From Melieria omissa (Eukaryota > Arthropoda > Insecta > Diptera > Ulidiidae): 64,000 bases of DNA. Below, in pieces: positions 23,631-33,935 of this stretch. Below the pieces are notes generated by a model. That model did no database searches. It was given only the letters and a program-made list of their open reading frames with translations, and had not been told where the DNA came from. The stretch covers positions 45,868,404-45,932,403 of the forward strand of contig OZ020268.1 in assembly GCA_963971225.1 (NCBI GenBank), in the 5' to 3' direction. Position 1 is the first letter of the stretch. Each line of letters begins with the position of its first letter. Both the position numbers and the translations under genes were made by a program.

Positions 23631-23672
23631 AATTAATTAATTAACAATTGATTAATTGTTAATTAATTAATT
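23631..23672. repeat. 19-bp perfect palindrome with 4-nt loop
   Basis: The arm from 23631 (AATTAATTAATTAACAATT) is matched exactly by its reverse complement after the loop GATT, ending at 23672. This could extrude as a cruciform in supercoiled DNA. Confidence 0.75.
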
Positions 23673-23961
23673 TGAATCATAAAATACTTGTAACTAATTT
23701 ATTATTAATTCAATTTCCATTTATAAATATTTAAATAAATTAATAATTTTAGTAAATGGATGAGTCTATTTATAATTGGTTGAATGTGACAATATTTAAA
23801 TGATAGTTTATTGTCAATAGGTAATTAATACTTAAATGATAGTTGATTAGAGTAAATGTGTGAAATAGTCGATTAATTAATGAAAATAATAGTTGCTCGT
23901 TTTAACTATTACAATTAATTTAGTTGAAATATTTCTGAGCTTATATATTTCTGAATTAATA

Positions 23962-24286
23962 ATAATAATTAATTGATTGGCACGACAGCCCGCTCACGCG
24001 AGACTAAAGCCTAGCTTCCCGCAACCACCCGTGTTGTGCGGGTGAATTTGTACGCGGGTGGAAGGGACCTACAGTTTTATGCCGGTTCCGAACGGCAGGT
24101 TGGGAGCTCTTTCATAGGAAATTTTTACTCTCAGAGGTTTGCCATTTCCAGCTGAGAGGACAGCCACCGAAAGAGAAAACGAGTTTCCCGTTATTTTTTT
24201 TAGGTGTTACTACATGCAGTATTCGAACTTGCGTCGCTCTGCATCCGACTCGCTGGACCGCGCACTAACCAACTGAGCCACGGCGG
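23962..24286 (-). mobile_element. tRNA-derived SINE with 11-bp target-site duplication
   Basis: Read on the minus strand it begins near 24286 with GCCGTGGCTCAGTTGG, containing a canonical pol III A box (TGGCTCAGTTGG). About 37 nt later comes AGTTCGAATAC, a B box, so the head is tRNA-like. The body includes GTTCGGAACCGGCATAAAAC and CTGTAGGTCCC, then a TAA/ATT-rich tail. CTGAATTAATA occurs at both 23951-23961 and 24287-24297 as a target-site duplication. It was inserted in an AT-rich array, which its GC-rich body interrupts sharply. A diverged relative is at 29805. Confidence 0.85.
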
Positions 24287-25544
24287 CTGAATTAATACAA
24301 TAATTAATAATTGATTAATGATCGAACGTCGTTACAGTAGAAATAATTGGGTATAGATATTAGTTAATTAAATTATCAAACTCAAGAGTAACTATTTCTG
24401 ATTATATAATACAATTTTAACTATTTACAAATATTTTGTTACGTTAAAAGTTGATCAAGGAATTTTAAAAAGAATACTTATAAATAACTGAACAATGAAT
24501 AAGTGTAATATAATTTTTAATAGTAATAATAATTACAATTGATAATTCATTGATAATTATAGTAAATATAATTGATTTGAGAATGGATATGCCATTTTTA
24601 TTAATAATCGATTATAAAAGAATATAATCAGTCAATATCTGCAACTACATATTCTATTTAATTTACATTAATCCTGAATATTTTACTAAAAAATTACTTC
24701 ATTATTTGTGGTTGACTATAGAATTATTGCGACAATATTATATGAATACATAATAAATAAATATAATTATTTGTAGTTAGTTGATTATTAGTTTAAAAAA
24801 AAATGGGCATTATTTGAAAAATAATCAAGTAATTAATGATTAATGAGAAAATATTTTTAACTCTACGAATACAACTCCCTCTAAATAAAGCTGATTAGTC
24901 GATTATATAATGAAATTAAAGAGTGAATATTTGAGAAATAATCGGGTAATTAATGATTAATGAGAAAATATTTTAAACTCTTTGAATACAACTGTTTTAT
25001 AAATAAAGCCTTAGAAAATAAATCGAATTTAATTAAAAAAGTGGATTGATAAAGTATCTAAGTATTCAACTATTCTACATAATTTCAAATATTTATAAAT
25101 ATTGTATTAACAATTAAAGTCGATTTTATGAAGTTTTCAGGAGAGCGCTTTTATTTTTGAATTTAGCTTTAGATTTAACTAGATAAATTTTAGATTTTTG
25201 GGCGTAAAACATTCATTTTATGAGCAAAAGCCATAGAATTTTGTGTAGTAGTACATTTGAATACGACGAATGCAATGTGGTAATAACTCAATTTTGTCCT
25301 AACTCGACTTTGGCTATTATTCCTTACGGGCACAGAATTGTGAAAGGTACATTAATAGTTCATTAAAGAAAAACATGTAAAAATTAGTAAACAAATATCT
25401 CAATTCTGCAAATTAGTTTGAGAATTAATCATTTAGTTTCGTATTTAATATTTTTAATATTTTACTAGATTTATTTTTGTATTTTATTTTGAGTCATTGT
25501 TTTTGTAAATAAAATATTCTCTACGCATTTTTCTTACATAACCT

Positions 25545-25750
25545 CACAAAAATTATAAATTTTATCTAAAAAAAAAAAAATTTTGGCAAATATTGAAAAT
25601 TTTGTTTTTCAAATTAATGGCATTAAATATTACATATTAATGCTTTTTGTTGTTGTTGTCACAAAAGTCATAAATTTTATCTTAAAAACATTTTTTGCAA
25701 ATATTGAAAATTTGGTTTTTCAATTTAATGGCATTTATAATGTTTTTCGG
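25545..25750. repeat. Direct duplication, about 115-bp unit, two copies
   Basis: ATAAATTTTATCT, GCAAATATTGAAAATTT, GGTTTTTCAA and TTAATGGCATT occur in the same order at about 25555-25630 and 25672-25740. The two copies differ mainly in the A run and a GTT run between them. Non-coding. Confidence 0.65.
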
Positions 25751-27034
25751 TGCTTGCTTTTTGTTTTTGATTTTGATTGTAATTGAAAAATGTGGATATG
25801 CCGACGTGGGCATATTTTTAGTAGCGGCGACCGACCGACAGCCGCTGCAGCGGATGAAAGTGGGTTGAATCAAATTGCCAAAGCACTAAAATCACATTTT
25901 CGCCTTCGTTGTCTTCAGCTGTGCGCTGGCTGGTGCCGCTGAAAATTGCGCTGGCGGATACGCAGCGCAGCGAAAAAGTGGAGCAGTACATTAGACAGCT
26001 TCGGCTGTGACGCGGAAGATGGAGGAGGAGGTGGGCGACGCGCTGCAGTGCTATCAACGTGTGGTGAGAGGCACCCGAGGCGGCGCGGTGCAAGGTGGGA
26101 GGATGTTTCGCTTTTGCATTTTCGAGCAGCACTCGTGTTGCACGTGTGTATTGGTTGTTGTTGTTGTTGGCGGTTGGTGCCAGTTTAGGGCTTCCAGCTG
26201 CCATGCAACGCCACTATTTTCGTTGGCCATCGGGCAAAGGCGTTGACTGCTTGTATTGCAATGCAACGAAAACGCGTAGAAAACGAATGAAAGATGAATG
26301 AAAAATGCAATTCAAGCAATAAAATTGTTATGAAAACACCTGCCTGCGCAACCAAAATCGGTGAAGTTTTATTAAATTTTGGACTGAGACAACAGGTGGC
26401 CGACGCTCAACGCTTGCATAAATATTCTGAATAATTAGTTTTCCAAATTAATATTTGAAATTAGGTTTTGTTTATTGGGTCGCTTCCGCCCGGGGCGCAA
26501 TTATGTGCACATGTTGCACGCACGCAAAGTTCGCTCACCTCGTCGTGTTGCACTTTCGTAAGTCTCAAAAATATCCCCGAAAATTACCTGCACCGCTGCC
26601 GGCAGTGCGGCCAGTCAACGCCAGCGCGACGCCAGTGGCGGTAATTGCAGGCCGCCGCCGCCGCGTTTCAGTTGCCGCCACCAATGCTTGCAACATTACA
26701 AAACTGTGCATTGTGAATTGCTTATTGTCAGCGCAGCGCCAAAAGAGAGCACAGAAAATGCGTGCGTTGACAGTTTCCCGCTGATGACAGCTTTCCGTTT
26801 TGTATTTGGACTGACTGCCTGAGCGTTCGCTGCTGCAGCCGGATGCAATGTTGCTGCTAAGCGCTGACGCAACAATCAGCGGAAACTCTTCTCAAATTAC
26901 AGATTGAAAATTGTGGGATTTTGATTTGAATTCTTCTGATTATTGAATTTTGATGCAGAAGACATCAAATGAGTTTAGAAATAATGAAGCGTGGTTCAAA
27001 AGACATAACCTTGAAATTGTATTAGTCAACTGAT
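25751..27034. other. No recognised gene; GC-richer block with open frames
   Basis: One of the most GC- and CpG-rich parts of the window (25810-26860). Short frames are open on both strands (for example 25818-26204 minus and 26455-26784 plus) without recognisable domains, as expected by chance in GC-rich DNA. Donor-like words on the minus strand at about 26535 and 26586 were noted, but no exon could be built. The block could hold promoter or enhancer DNA. Confidence 0.35.
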
Positions 27035-28960
27035 TAGCTCAAATGGCTTCAGATTACATCAAACATATTTTAAAATAGTAAAATGCTCTTCAAAAAGCAC
27101 AAAATAGGTAAACTTAGGAGCAATCTATGACTTTTACTTTGACAAATCGATATGGGTCAACTTGTTAATCAACTAAAACTCAAATCAAACTTGTTTTATA
27201 GCAGTAAAATTTATCTCTAAAAGCACAAAATATGCTTGAGAACAGTCATATATACGTAAGAATTGACAAACATAATTCGGATTGTTCAAATATCTATCAG
27301 TAGGCATCAAGCAACATTAAACTTAATCCAAAATATTCAAACTTTCTTTAAAAGGCGTAAAACAAAAAGACACGCAACTCTGAATGTTCAAATATTTATA
27401 AGTGGGCATCAAACAACACTAAAACTTAACTCAGAATATTCAAATGTTCTTCAAAAGGCATCAAAAAGCAGTAAACTTAATTGAAAATATTCACACATTC
27501 TTTAGGAGGCATCAAACAAAAACAAACGTAATCCGGAATGTTCATATATTCTTCTGAAGGCTTGATTGATGCAACTAACTAAATTCAGAATAATCAAAAA
27601 TTCCTCTAGATGCATCAAACAGCAACAAACTTTATGCAGAATGTTTTTCAGAAGGCATCAAATTCTTTTAAATGTACTTCTGATGGTATCAAACTCATTA
27701 CAGAATAGTAAAATTTTTAGAGAACCAAAGTTTCTAAGTGATAAATTGACTAACTAATTTCCGAAAATGTCAAATGATCTTCAGCCAGCATCGAACAGAA
27801 TTTAGAATGATCAAAACCTCTTCAAAACGCATAAAAATTAATCAAAAAGCAGCAAATAAACTTCCAATAATGAAACCAATGAAATCAACAAAAATTTTTT
27901 AAAATTTGCATATAAGCTTTACAAAGTTTTAATCTTACTTTAGAATAGCCAGGTGCAGCTCAGAAAGCATCAAACAATATTTTACAGTATTCAAATGTTT
28001 TTCGAAATGCATCAAACTTATTCCAGAATAATCAAATGTACTTCAAAAGGCATCAAATACACTTTTCCAAACATCAAATGTCTTTTAAACAGCATTGAAC
28101 CTGTTTCACAATGGTCAAATGACCTTCAGAAAGCATCAAATGGTTTTCAGAATAGTTACAAGCATCCAATAGTTTAATGTCTTCCAAAACGGCATCAAAT
28201 GAACTCCAGCAAATATCAAATGATTTTTAAATGGTATCAAACGTGCTTCAGACAAGGTAAATGTTCTTCAGAAACCATCAAAAGTTTTCTTGGCTAGTTA
28301 AGTGTTCTTCAAAAAGCATCAAATGCATTTGAAAAGGCACCAAAAGCCATCAAACCTTTTTCTGAACATTCAAACTATCTTCTTCAAAAAGCTTCAAAGT
28401 GTATCAAACTGTAAAAAATGCTTCAAAACCCATCAAATACTTCGTAAGACAGTCAAAATCTCATCTTTAAATAGACTTCAGAGTCTATCAAACTTGTCAA
28501 AAATGCTTCAAAACCCCTCGAACCTTTCTTACTACAGTCAAAATTTCTTCTTCAAATGAACTTGAGAGTGTATCAAACTAGTCAAGTAGTCTTCAAAAAC
28601 CCATCAAATCTTTATTGCAAATGAACTTCAGAGTGTATCAAATTAGTCAAATTTGTTTCAAAACCCCTCAAATCTTTCTTACTACAGTCAAAATTTCTTC
28701 TTTAAATAAACTTCAGAGTTTATCAAACTAGTTAAATATGCTTTAAAGCCCATCAAATTCTTCGTACAAAGGTGAAAATCTCTTCTTTAAATGAACTTCA
28801 GAGTGTATCAAACTAGTCAAATATGCTTCAAAACCCATAAAATCTTTCTTACAACAGTCAAAATATCTTCTTTAAATGAAGTTCAGAAAGCATTTAAATA
28901 GTTTCAAAGTATTCCAACATATTTCAGACATAATTAAACTTATTTGAGACTAGTTAAACG
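27035..28960. repeat. Tandem array of CTTCAAAAGGCATCAAA-like units
   Basis: From 27035 to about 28370 a short degenerate unit (about 26-35 bp, with TCAAATGTTCTTCAGAAGGC and CATCAAA) repeats. From about 28386 to 28890 a longer regular unit of about 100 bp appears, with GTGTATCAAACTAGTCAAAT, GCTTCAAAACCCATCAAAT, CAGTCAAAAT and CTTCTTTAAATGAACTTCAG; at least six copies, one shortened to about 65 bp. The long unit seems to have grown out of the short one. No coding potential. Confidence 0.75.
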
Positions 28961-29804
28961 TGTTCAAAAAACTTCGATCTTCATTTAAATTTGTTGTTGT
29001 TTGTTTATAAGCAATTATTGCTAAATGCCAAGGAAACGAACTTTTATTATTATTTTTGTCTTTTCATTCCGTTTTTCTTTCACTTTTTCCGGAAGTCACA
29101 ACATTTCCGTACAGTTCAGTTCATTTTTGATTTACTGCTGTCAGTTGATGCACTCAACTGACGACTGTCTTCGAGCGTCAATTGTTTAGCTTTCAAATAT
29201 TAAAAATAATAAATTTGTATAATAAATTATAAACATTTTACTAGCCCTTCTGTCACATTAAGATGCGTGCGCTCACTCAGCATTAAATTACTATTTGTGA
29301 CTTTTATGGGATTTTTTAATGGCCACTTTTTTAGGCCAATGAAGAGCGCGTTGGTTTTACGTGTTTATTTGATTTCTAATAAATTTTTTCAGGTTGTCTT
29401 TAATAATGCTAACAAAAAAATCAAACGATGTTTATGTAGGCCGCATTATGCAATTCGTTTTGGCTTATTTTTTTTATTGTTGTATAAGAATACAATTTGC
29501 TGTTGATGTTCGGCGTTTCAATCACGTTTTCAACAAACATTTTATAGTTTTAAGCTGGTGTGATTTAAGTATAAAATGTGATAACCGCAAATTGGACATT
29601 ATGAAAATGTAAATTTTGGCGCTAATTAACTAAGAATTTGATTATTAAATAGTTGAGAAATCTTTTGGCGCAGCAAAATTTGGTCACTTTAAAGAAAGAC
29701 TTTTTTAAGCTTATAGCGAAAAGTTCTGTTGTTCTCACTAAATTTCAGAGAACTAATTGTGGTTTTCGAAATGCGAAATTAAAAACTGATAGTGTTTGAT
29801 TCAC
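28961..29804. other. No recognisable gene
   Basis: AT-rich DNA with short frames only. Nothing repeated or conserved was seen. Confidence 0.4.
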
Positions 29805-30010
29805 TCAAGCAACTTGAGGCTCATTTGTTCTACTAACTTGTTCATTGAATGATGCGTGAGACGATCGTGGGTTCAAATGTCGACTTGTGCCACAAAGACA
29901 TTAGGGAAACGAAAATCGTTGCTTTCTTTTAGCAATCAAAGATAAACCTCTTTGAATCAAGTGAACGCCCAGCAAAAGCGTCTAATCGGTCGTTCGGAGT
30001 TATGTCGACT
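29805..30010 (+). mobile_element. Diverged tRNA-derived SINE, related to the 23962 copy
   Basis: On the plus strand GAGGCTCATTTG resembles a pol III A box and GGGTTCAAATG (about 29871) a B box. The following body shares ordered words with the SINE at 23962-24286: GGGAAAC, AAACCTCT and GTCGTTCGGAGTT. The copy is old, and the ends and target duplication are not clear. Confidence 0.5.
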
Positions 30011-31244
30011 TCGTTGTTATGAGTGGTTGTGAGTCTGTTCAAACCAATAACTCAACTGTCTTTCATTTTAAGATTTTGCTCATAAATTTTGTTAAATTTT
30101 TTAAGCATCAAAATGTCATACTATTTTATTTCCATGGGCCGTTTTGTAAACTTCATTCAGTCAACGAATAAAGTGTATAAGTCGATTAATCATTGAAGAT
30201 AGTAAAAAAAAATCCCACTTTTATTAGTTCATTGAACGATTTGCTTTTCTTAAGTAATGTCCTCTTTGTAGATCGCTCACTAAGCTGCACATTAACAAAA
30301 CTAAATATATCTTTTAACTGACAATTTCGAGTAGATGGAAGCCATGTGGAGCCGTTGTAATGCATTAGAATGGCGGAGATTTGAAAGCATCTGCATTAAT
30401 GCGGTGCTTCACAGCCCACGATCTATGAAATACAACACGCATACAAGTTGTGAGCTTATTGTATGCTTCATACATTTGACGTCTTTGTTGGCTTTCGCTA
30501 AAATCTTCTGCTCAGATAAATGAAACACAATCCCCATTTAGACGCGCACAGCTTCTAGCGGCTGTGTTGCTTTCAACCAATCACGTCTTCTCCAATTTCA
30601 ATACGTCTTTCCATATTATCTTTCTTCGTTCTTCTTCTAACTTTGGCAGAATGTTAAATGAGCCAACAAACCTCGTCATTAGAAGCTTTACTGCAATGGC
30701 TCCATTTAGCTGCCCACGCAGCGGTCTTCTTCCAGACATTCTTCATGCCACAGTCGACTCGCAGTCGCCAGTAATTTACGCGCCATTCAAATTCAAAGCG
30801 TTGGACAAATGTCTCAACTGCTCCCATGTTGGCTGATAATCGTTCAGTGGCCGCGGCATGACCGACAGTTTTAAATATTCTCCAATTAACTAAACGCAAC
30901 TAATGTGATTTAAACGACAGCAGCAGAACAGGTGACCCTGTTGTGTCGCGTCGCATCGCTTCGCCACGGCTGCTCCTCAATTTCACCACTGAGCGCCAGT
31001 CAGCCGCTGTGCATGTGGAGGTTTCATTTGCTCCACGCTGTTCAAACGCCAGCGCCAGTTCCGCTCGATTTTGCGCCGGCAGCAGCATTTAATGATGAAA
31101 TCGTCGCTGCTGGTTCTTGCTTACTCGCCTAATTTTTGTTTTTGTTTTACTTTGCTTTTTTGACAAATTGTTTGCACAAATTCCATGTTCAAGAGTTGTG
31201 TTTCGTTTCGGAAGATAGGAAACATTGAATTATTTATTTTATTG
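30011..31244. other. No recognised gene
   Basis: AT-rich to 30330, then more mixed DNA. The short frames at 30335-30523, 30564-30836 and their antisense partners lack recognisable domains. No splice-bounded exon was evident. Confidence 0.35.
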
Positions 31245-33240
31245 TAGGTTAGGTTAGGCTAAGTGGTAGTCAGGGACTTGATAGGTCTGTCCACGAAGTC
31301 ACAAAAACGTCTAATAAAGGTGATCACCTATGCCTAAAATTCGCTGCAGTAATCGCGCAGGCGATGGCAGATTCAAAGACACAGCGTATTGAAGAAGATA
31401 CGCAGCCAACCCTGTTCTCTAGCTTGAAGCCATCTGTAAATATTTATGTCAACTGACACCTCAGTTTGGACTCTATTCTCGTACCAGTCCTCTCTGCTGG
31501 GAATGTGAACAGTGAACATCTGTGCAAATGTGAGAGAGACGCATATTTAGTTGACGTTCGCAGGGCTGGAACCGTTAATGGTGATAATCCTGGCATAGCC
31601 AAGTTCGGGTTAGGTCCAGCGGGAAATGGCGTTCAGTCTGACAGTAGAGCAACGAACATGAGTCTAAAACAAGAGCTACGTTTGGAGCCAGTGAAGAGAG
31701 ATATACAGTGCTTTGATTGGCGTGTTTCGAAGAGCCTCCGGCATCAAAATGTCTGCCATCCTCCCGACTTTGTCAAGAATTTCAGACTGACCGCCTCTGC
31801 AATGGCCGGTCACCAAAATACGGCGCCATACAGTAGACCAGGCTCAACGCCTGACATGTAAAGCCAGGACCTGATGCGAAGTTGAAGCCCTCATCTGATT
31901 CCAAAGCCCTTTTACAGCAGTAGAGAGCACATGAGACCTTTCGCAATGTTTACCTTCCAACTGAGTTTAGGGTTAAGAATAAGACCGATGTACCGAATCT
32001 TCTTGCACAGGCTAAGTAGTGTCCCATTTAATGAAGGCAGGTAGAACTTGGGTATTTTGTATCTATTACTGAAAAGCATGACCTCTGTCATGTACATTGA
32101 CAGGTTCAGCAAGAACATCGAGTCCTCATGAGGGAGAACTGATTGCAGCACTTTTCGGACACTAAGGCCCCCCTTTCTTTGAAGAATGAAGAAAACACGA
32201 TATGTACTGTCCCTGAGTCGAAACTCTATTAGACAGCTTGTTGGAGTCATTACTGGACACTGCACCATTGTATCCATGCTTGTCAAGTGGTGCCTCTCAT
32301 CCAGTGATGTCTGCAGAAGCTGTGGAGATGAAGAATAAGTGGAAACGATCCAACACTTCCTGTGCCACTTCCCAGCTCTGCAGTAACGCGGTCTTCGTAC
32401 CCTGAGGTCAAGGTTGCTGGCTGACTTGGCTTGCGCGGCAATAGTTGAAATTTCCGATCTACTCTCCTTCATCAAGAGGTCGAACTGGTTTGCCCCGGAT
32501 TAAGACTGGTTATCTCCAGAAAAAGTTAAGATAGGATGCACAATGGGCCAATTTGGCCTTGAAGGAGAAGTACGGTCTTTGTGCCGCACACACCCTTCCC
32601 TACCTAACCTAACCTTACCTATGACCTCTATCTTAGAGAGACTGGGATCAAGGTCAAATTCGTGACACTATTTGGATAAAATTCCAAGTTAGTGTTTTAG
32701 CCTCTCGAGATCTAATCGAGGGAAATTTGCGGGATAGGGTAATGGCGATGCCATTGGCGTATGCCACTATATAGCAGCCGGTTTCATCAAGCCCAGTAAG
32801 CAGAGAATTAACCAGATTCTAAATCAATAGTGGAAGTACCCCCTTACGAACATTTTAAGTAAGGTATTATCTACAAAAGCGCCAACAAAACGTGCTTTAA
32901 GTAGTTTCTCAACGAACCCGATCAACTGAGGATCAAACCGGACAGAGCACCAACAATCGCTGCTGTGCTGACATTGTTAAAGGCTCTTCGATGTCCAGAA
33001 ACGCAGTTATCGCGAGCTCTTTGTTCAAAAAAGATTTCTCAACGCCTTCCAGAAGCGCATGTAGGCAGTATTCACAGATCTGCCCATCGTATAGGCTTGT
33101 AGGAATTCAGATAAGAGAGCCTATGTAATAAAATTCCTGATATGAAAACCAAGAATTCTTTCCATAGCTTTGAGTAGAAACGACGACAGAATAATTGGTC
33201 TGAATTGACGCTGTGGGTATGGAAACTATACTGGATTCTC
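31245..33240 (-). mobile_element. LINE ORF2 relic (reverse transcriptase), minus strand
   Basis: Minus-strand pieces appear in the right order. At about 33210-33120 FRPIILSSFLLKAMERIL (the F-R-P-I-x-L-x-S-x-x-L-K-x-M-E motif of LINE reverse transcriptases) is readable; at about 32770 VAYANGIAI stands where active elements have YADD, so a catalytic aspartate is lost. At 32060-31960 KIPKFYLPSLNGTLLS and IRYIGLILNPKLSWK mark the later thumb region, followed near 31840 by the GLLYGAVFW motif. An RNase H start (FTDGFKLENRVGC) is at about 31440, and a TAACC-type tail ends near 31245. Stops and frameshifts are frequent. A plus-strand LINE 3' end sits inside it (32185-32620). Confidence 0.8.
32185..32620 (+). 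mobile_element. LINE 3' end inserted in an opposite-strand LINE
   Basis: The plus strand from about 32194 reads YVLSLSRNSIRQLVGVITGH, then CRSCGDEE, stop, VETIQHFLCHFPALQ, stop, GLRTLRSRLLADLA and LLSFIKRSNWF. This is the C terminus of an insect Jockey/I-like LINE, with its C-x2-C...H-x3-C knuckle intact but two in-frame stops. It is followed by a 3' UTR with GCACAATGGGCC and a CCTAACCTAACC tail ending near 32620. It interrupts the minus-strand LINE between that element's YADD region and its thumb, so it arrived later, and its 5' part was lost by truncation. Confidence 0.82.
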
Positions 33241-33296
33241 ACAGGATTAACGGGATCATTTTATTATTAATACATTTATGTTCACCAACAAAAATA

Positions 33297-33735
33297 TTTG
33301 CCATAGACTGAAACAGTTGGTAATCACTTGGTGACAGGTATGGACTATAAAGTGAATGCATAAGAACTTCTCAACCAAAGTGCTGAATCTTCTGACGACT
33401 CACCATGGATGTGTGTGGCCTCTCGTTGTGTTGATGGAATACAAATATTTTCCTATTGACCAAAGTTGGCTGCTTCTGGACGATAGCTTACTTCAGACGT
33501 TTCAATTGTTGAGAGTACAGGTTCTCAAATTAAGAATCTGAGCGCGGAAGAGCAGCTCACAGTAGATAGTGTGCTGTTCATTCCACCAAACACACAACGA
33601 AACTTTTCTGATCGTCAATCCTGGCTTGGCTACCGCTTGCGGCGGCTCACTGCAATTCGATCTCAAAAGTTTTCGCTTGACGTTGTCTTTAGTGATTCAC
33701 TTTTCATCAGCAGTCACTATCAGAAATGAGTTAAA
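33297..33735 (-). mobile_element. Mariner transposase relic, D34D type, minus strand
   Basis: On the minus strand the remnant reads IVTADEK then a stop (from the T-G-D-E-K-W catalytic motif), then QAVAKPGLTIRKVSLCVWW, the conserved K-P-G-L-T-x-x-K-V block. Later come FHQHNERPHTS and YSPYLSPSDYQLF, matching H-x-D-N-A-R-P-H-T and Y-S-P-D-L-A-P-S-D-Y. Exactly 34 residues separate the second and third catalytic positions, as in mauritiana/irritans-type mariners, but the second catalytic aspartate is now histidine. Frameshifts and stops confirm it is dead. The N-terminal DNA-binding part and terminal repeats were not found. Confidence 0.82.
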
Positions 33736-33794
33736 ATTGTTGTATTCAGCAGCAGTTCGCAGCTAGAGACACATTTTATAGAATTTTTTTAAAT

Positions 33795-33935
33795 AGGTAT
33801 GTAGGTAGGTAGGCGGTCTCTGTATGAGACACACTAAGAAGTAGACAAGTATTTTACAGACCTGAGCTAGGAAACGAACCTAGGACCTCTGGTAAGAGAC
33901 GCCAGTGTGCTACCTGCTAGACTGTCTTGGCCGGC
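33795..33935 (-). mobile_element. tRNA-derived SINE, family shared with 55475
   Basis: Read on the minus strand: GCCGGCCAAGACAGTCTAG with an A-box-like TCTAGCAGG, then AGGTCCTAGGTTCGTTTCC containing a B box, then the body TAAAATACTTGTCTACTTCT, and a tail of TACC repeats (seen on the plus strand as GTAGGTAGGTAGG). The copy at 55475-55570 shares the B-box region and the body word. It lies just beyond the mariner relic. Confidence 0.75.

Larger units (their letters stand above)
23300..25110. repeat. AT-rich simple-sequence region (TTAATTA/AATAAT words)
   Basis: About 1.8 kb of AATTAATTA, TTAATAATT and ATAATTGATT words, similar in style to 20312-20820 but more diverged. A segment ending GAAAATATTTTAAACTCT with GGTAATTAATGATTAATGAG recurs near 24820-24880 and 24930-24990, so part of it is tandemly duplicated. 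The tract is interrupted by a SINE at 23962-24286. Confidence 0.65.

Noticed and set aside
31466..31861. 131-codon plus ORF
   Set aside because: Antisense of the minus-strand LINE relic.
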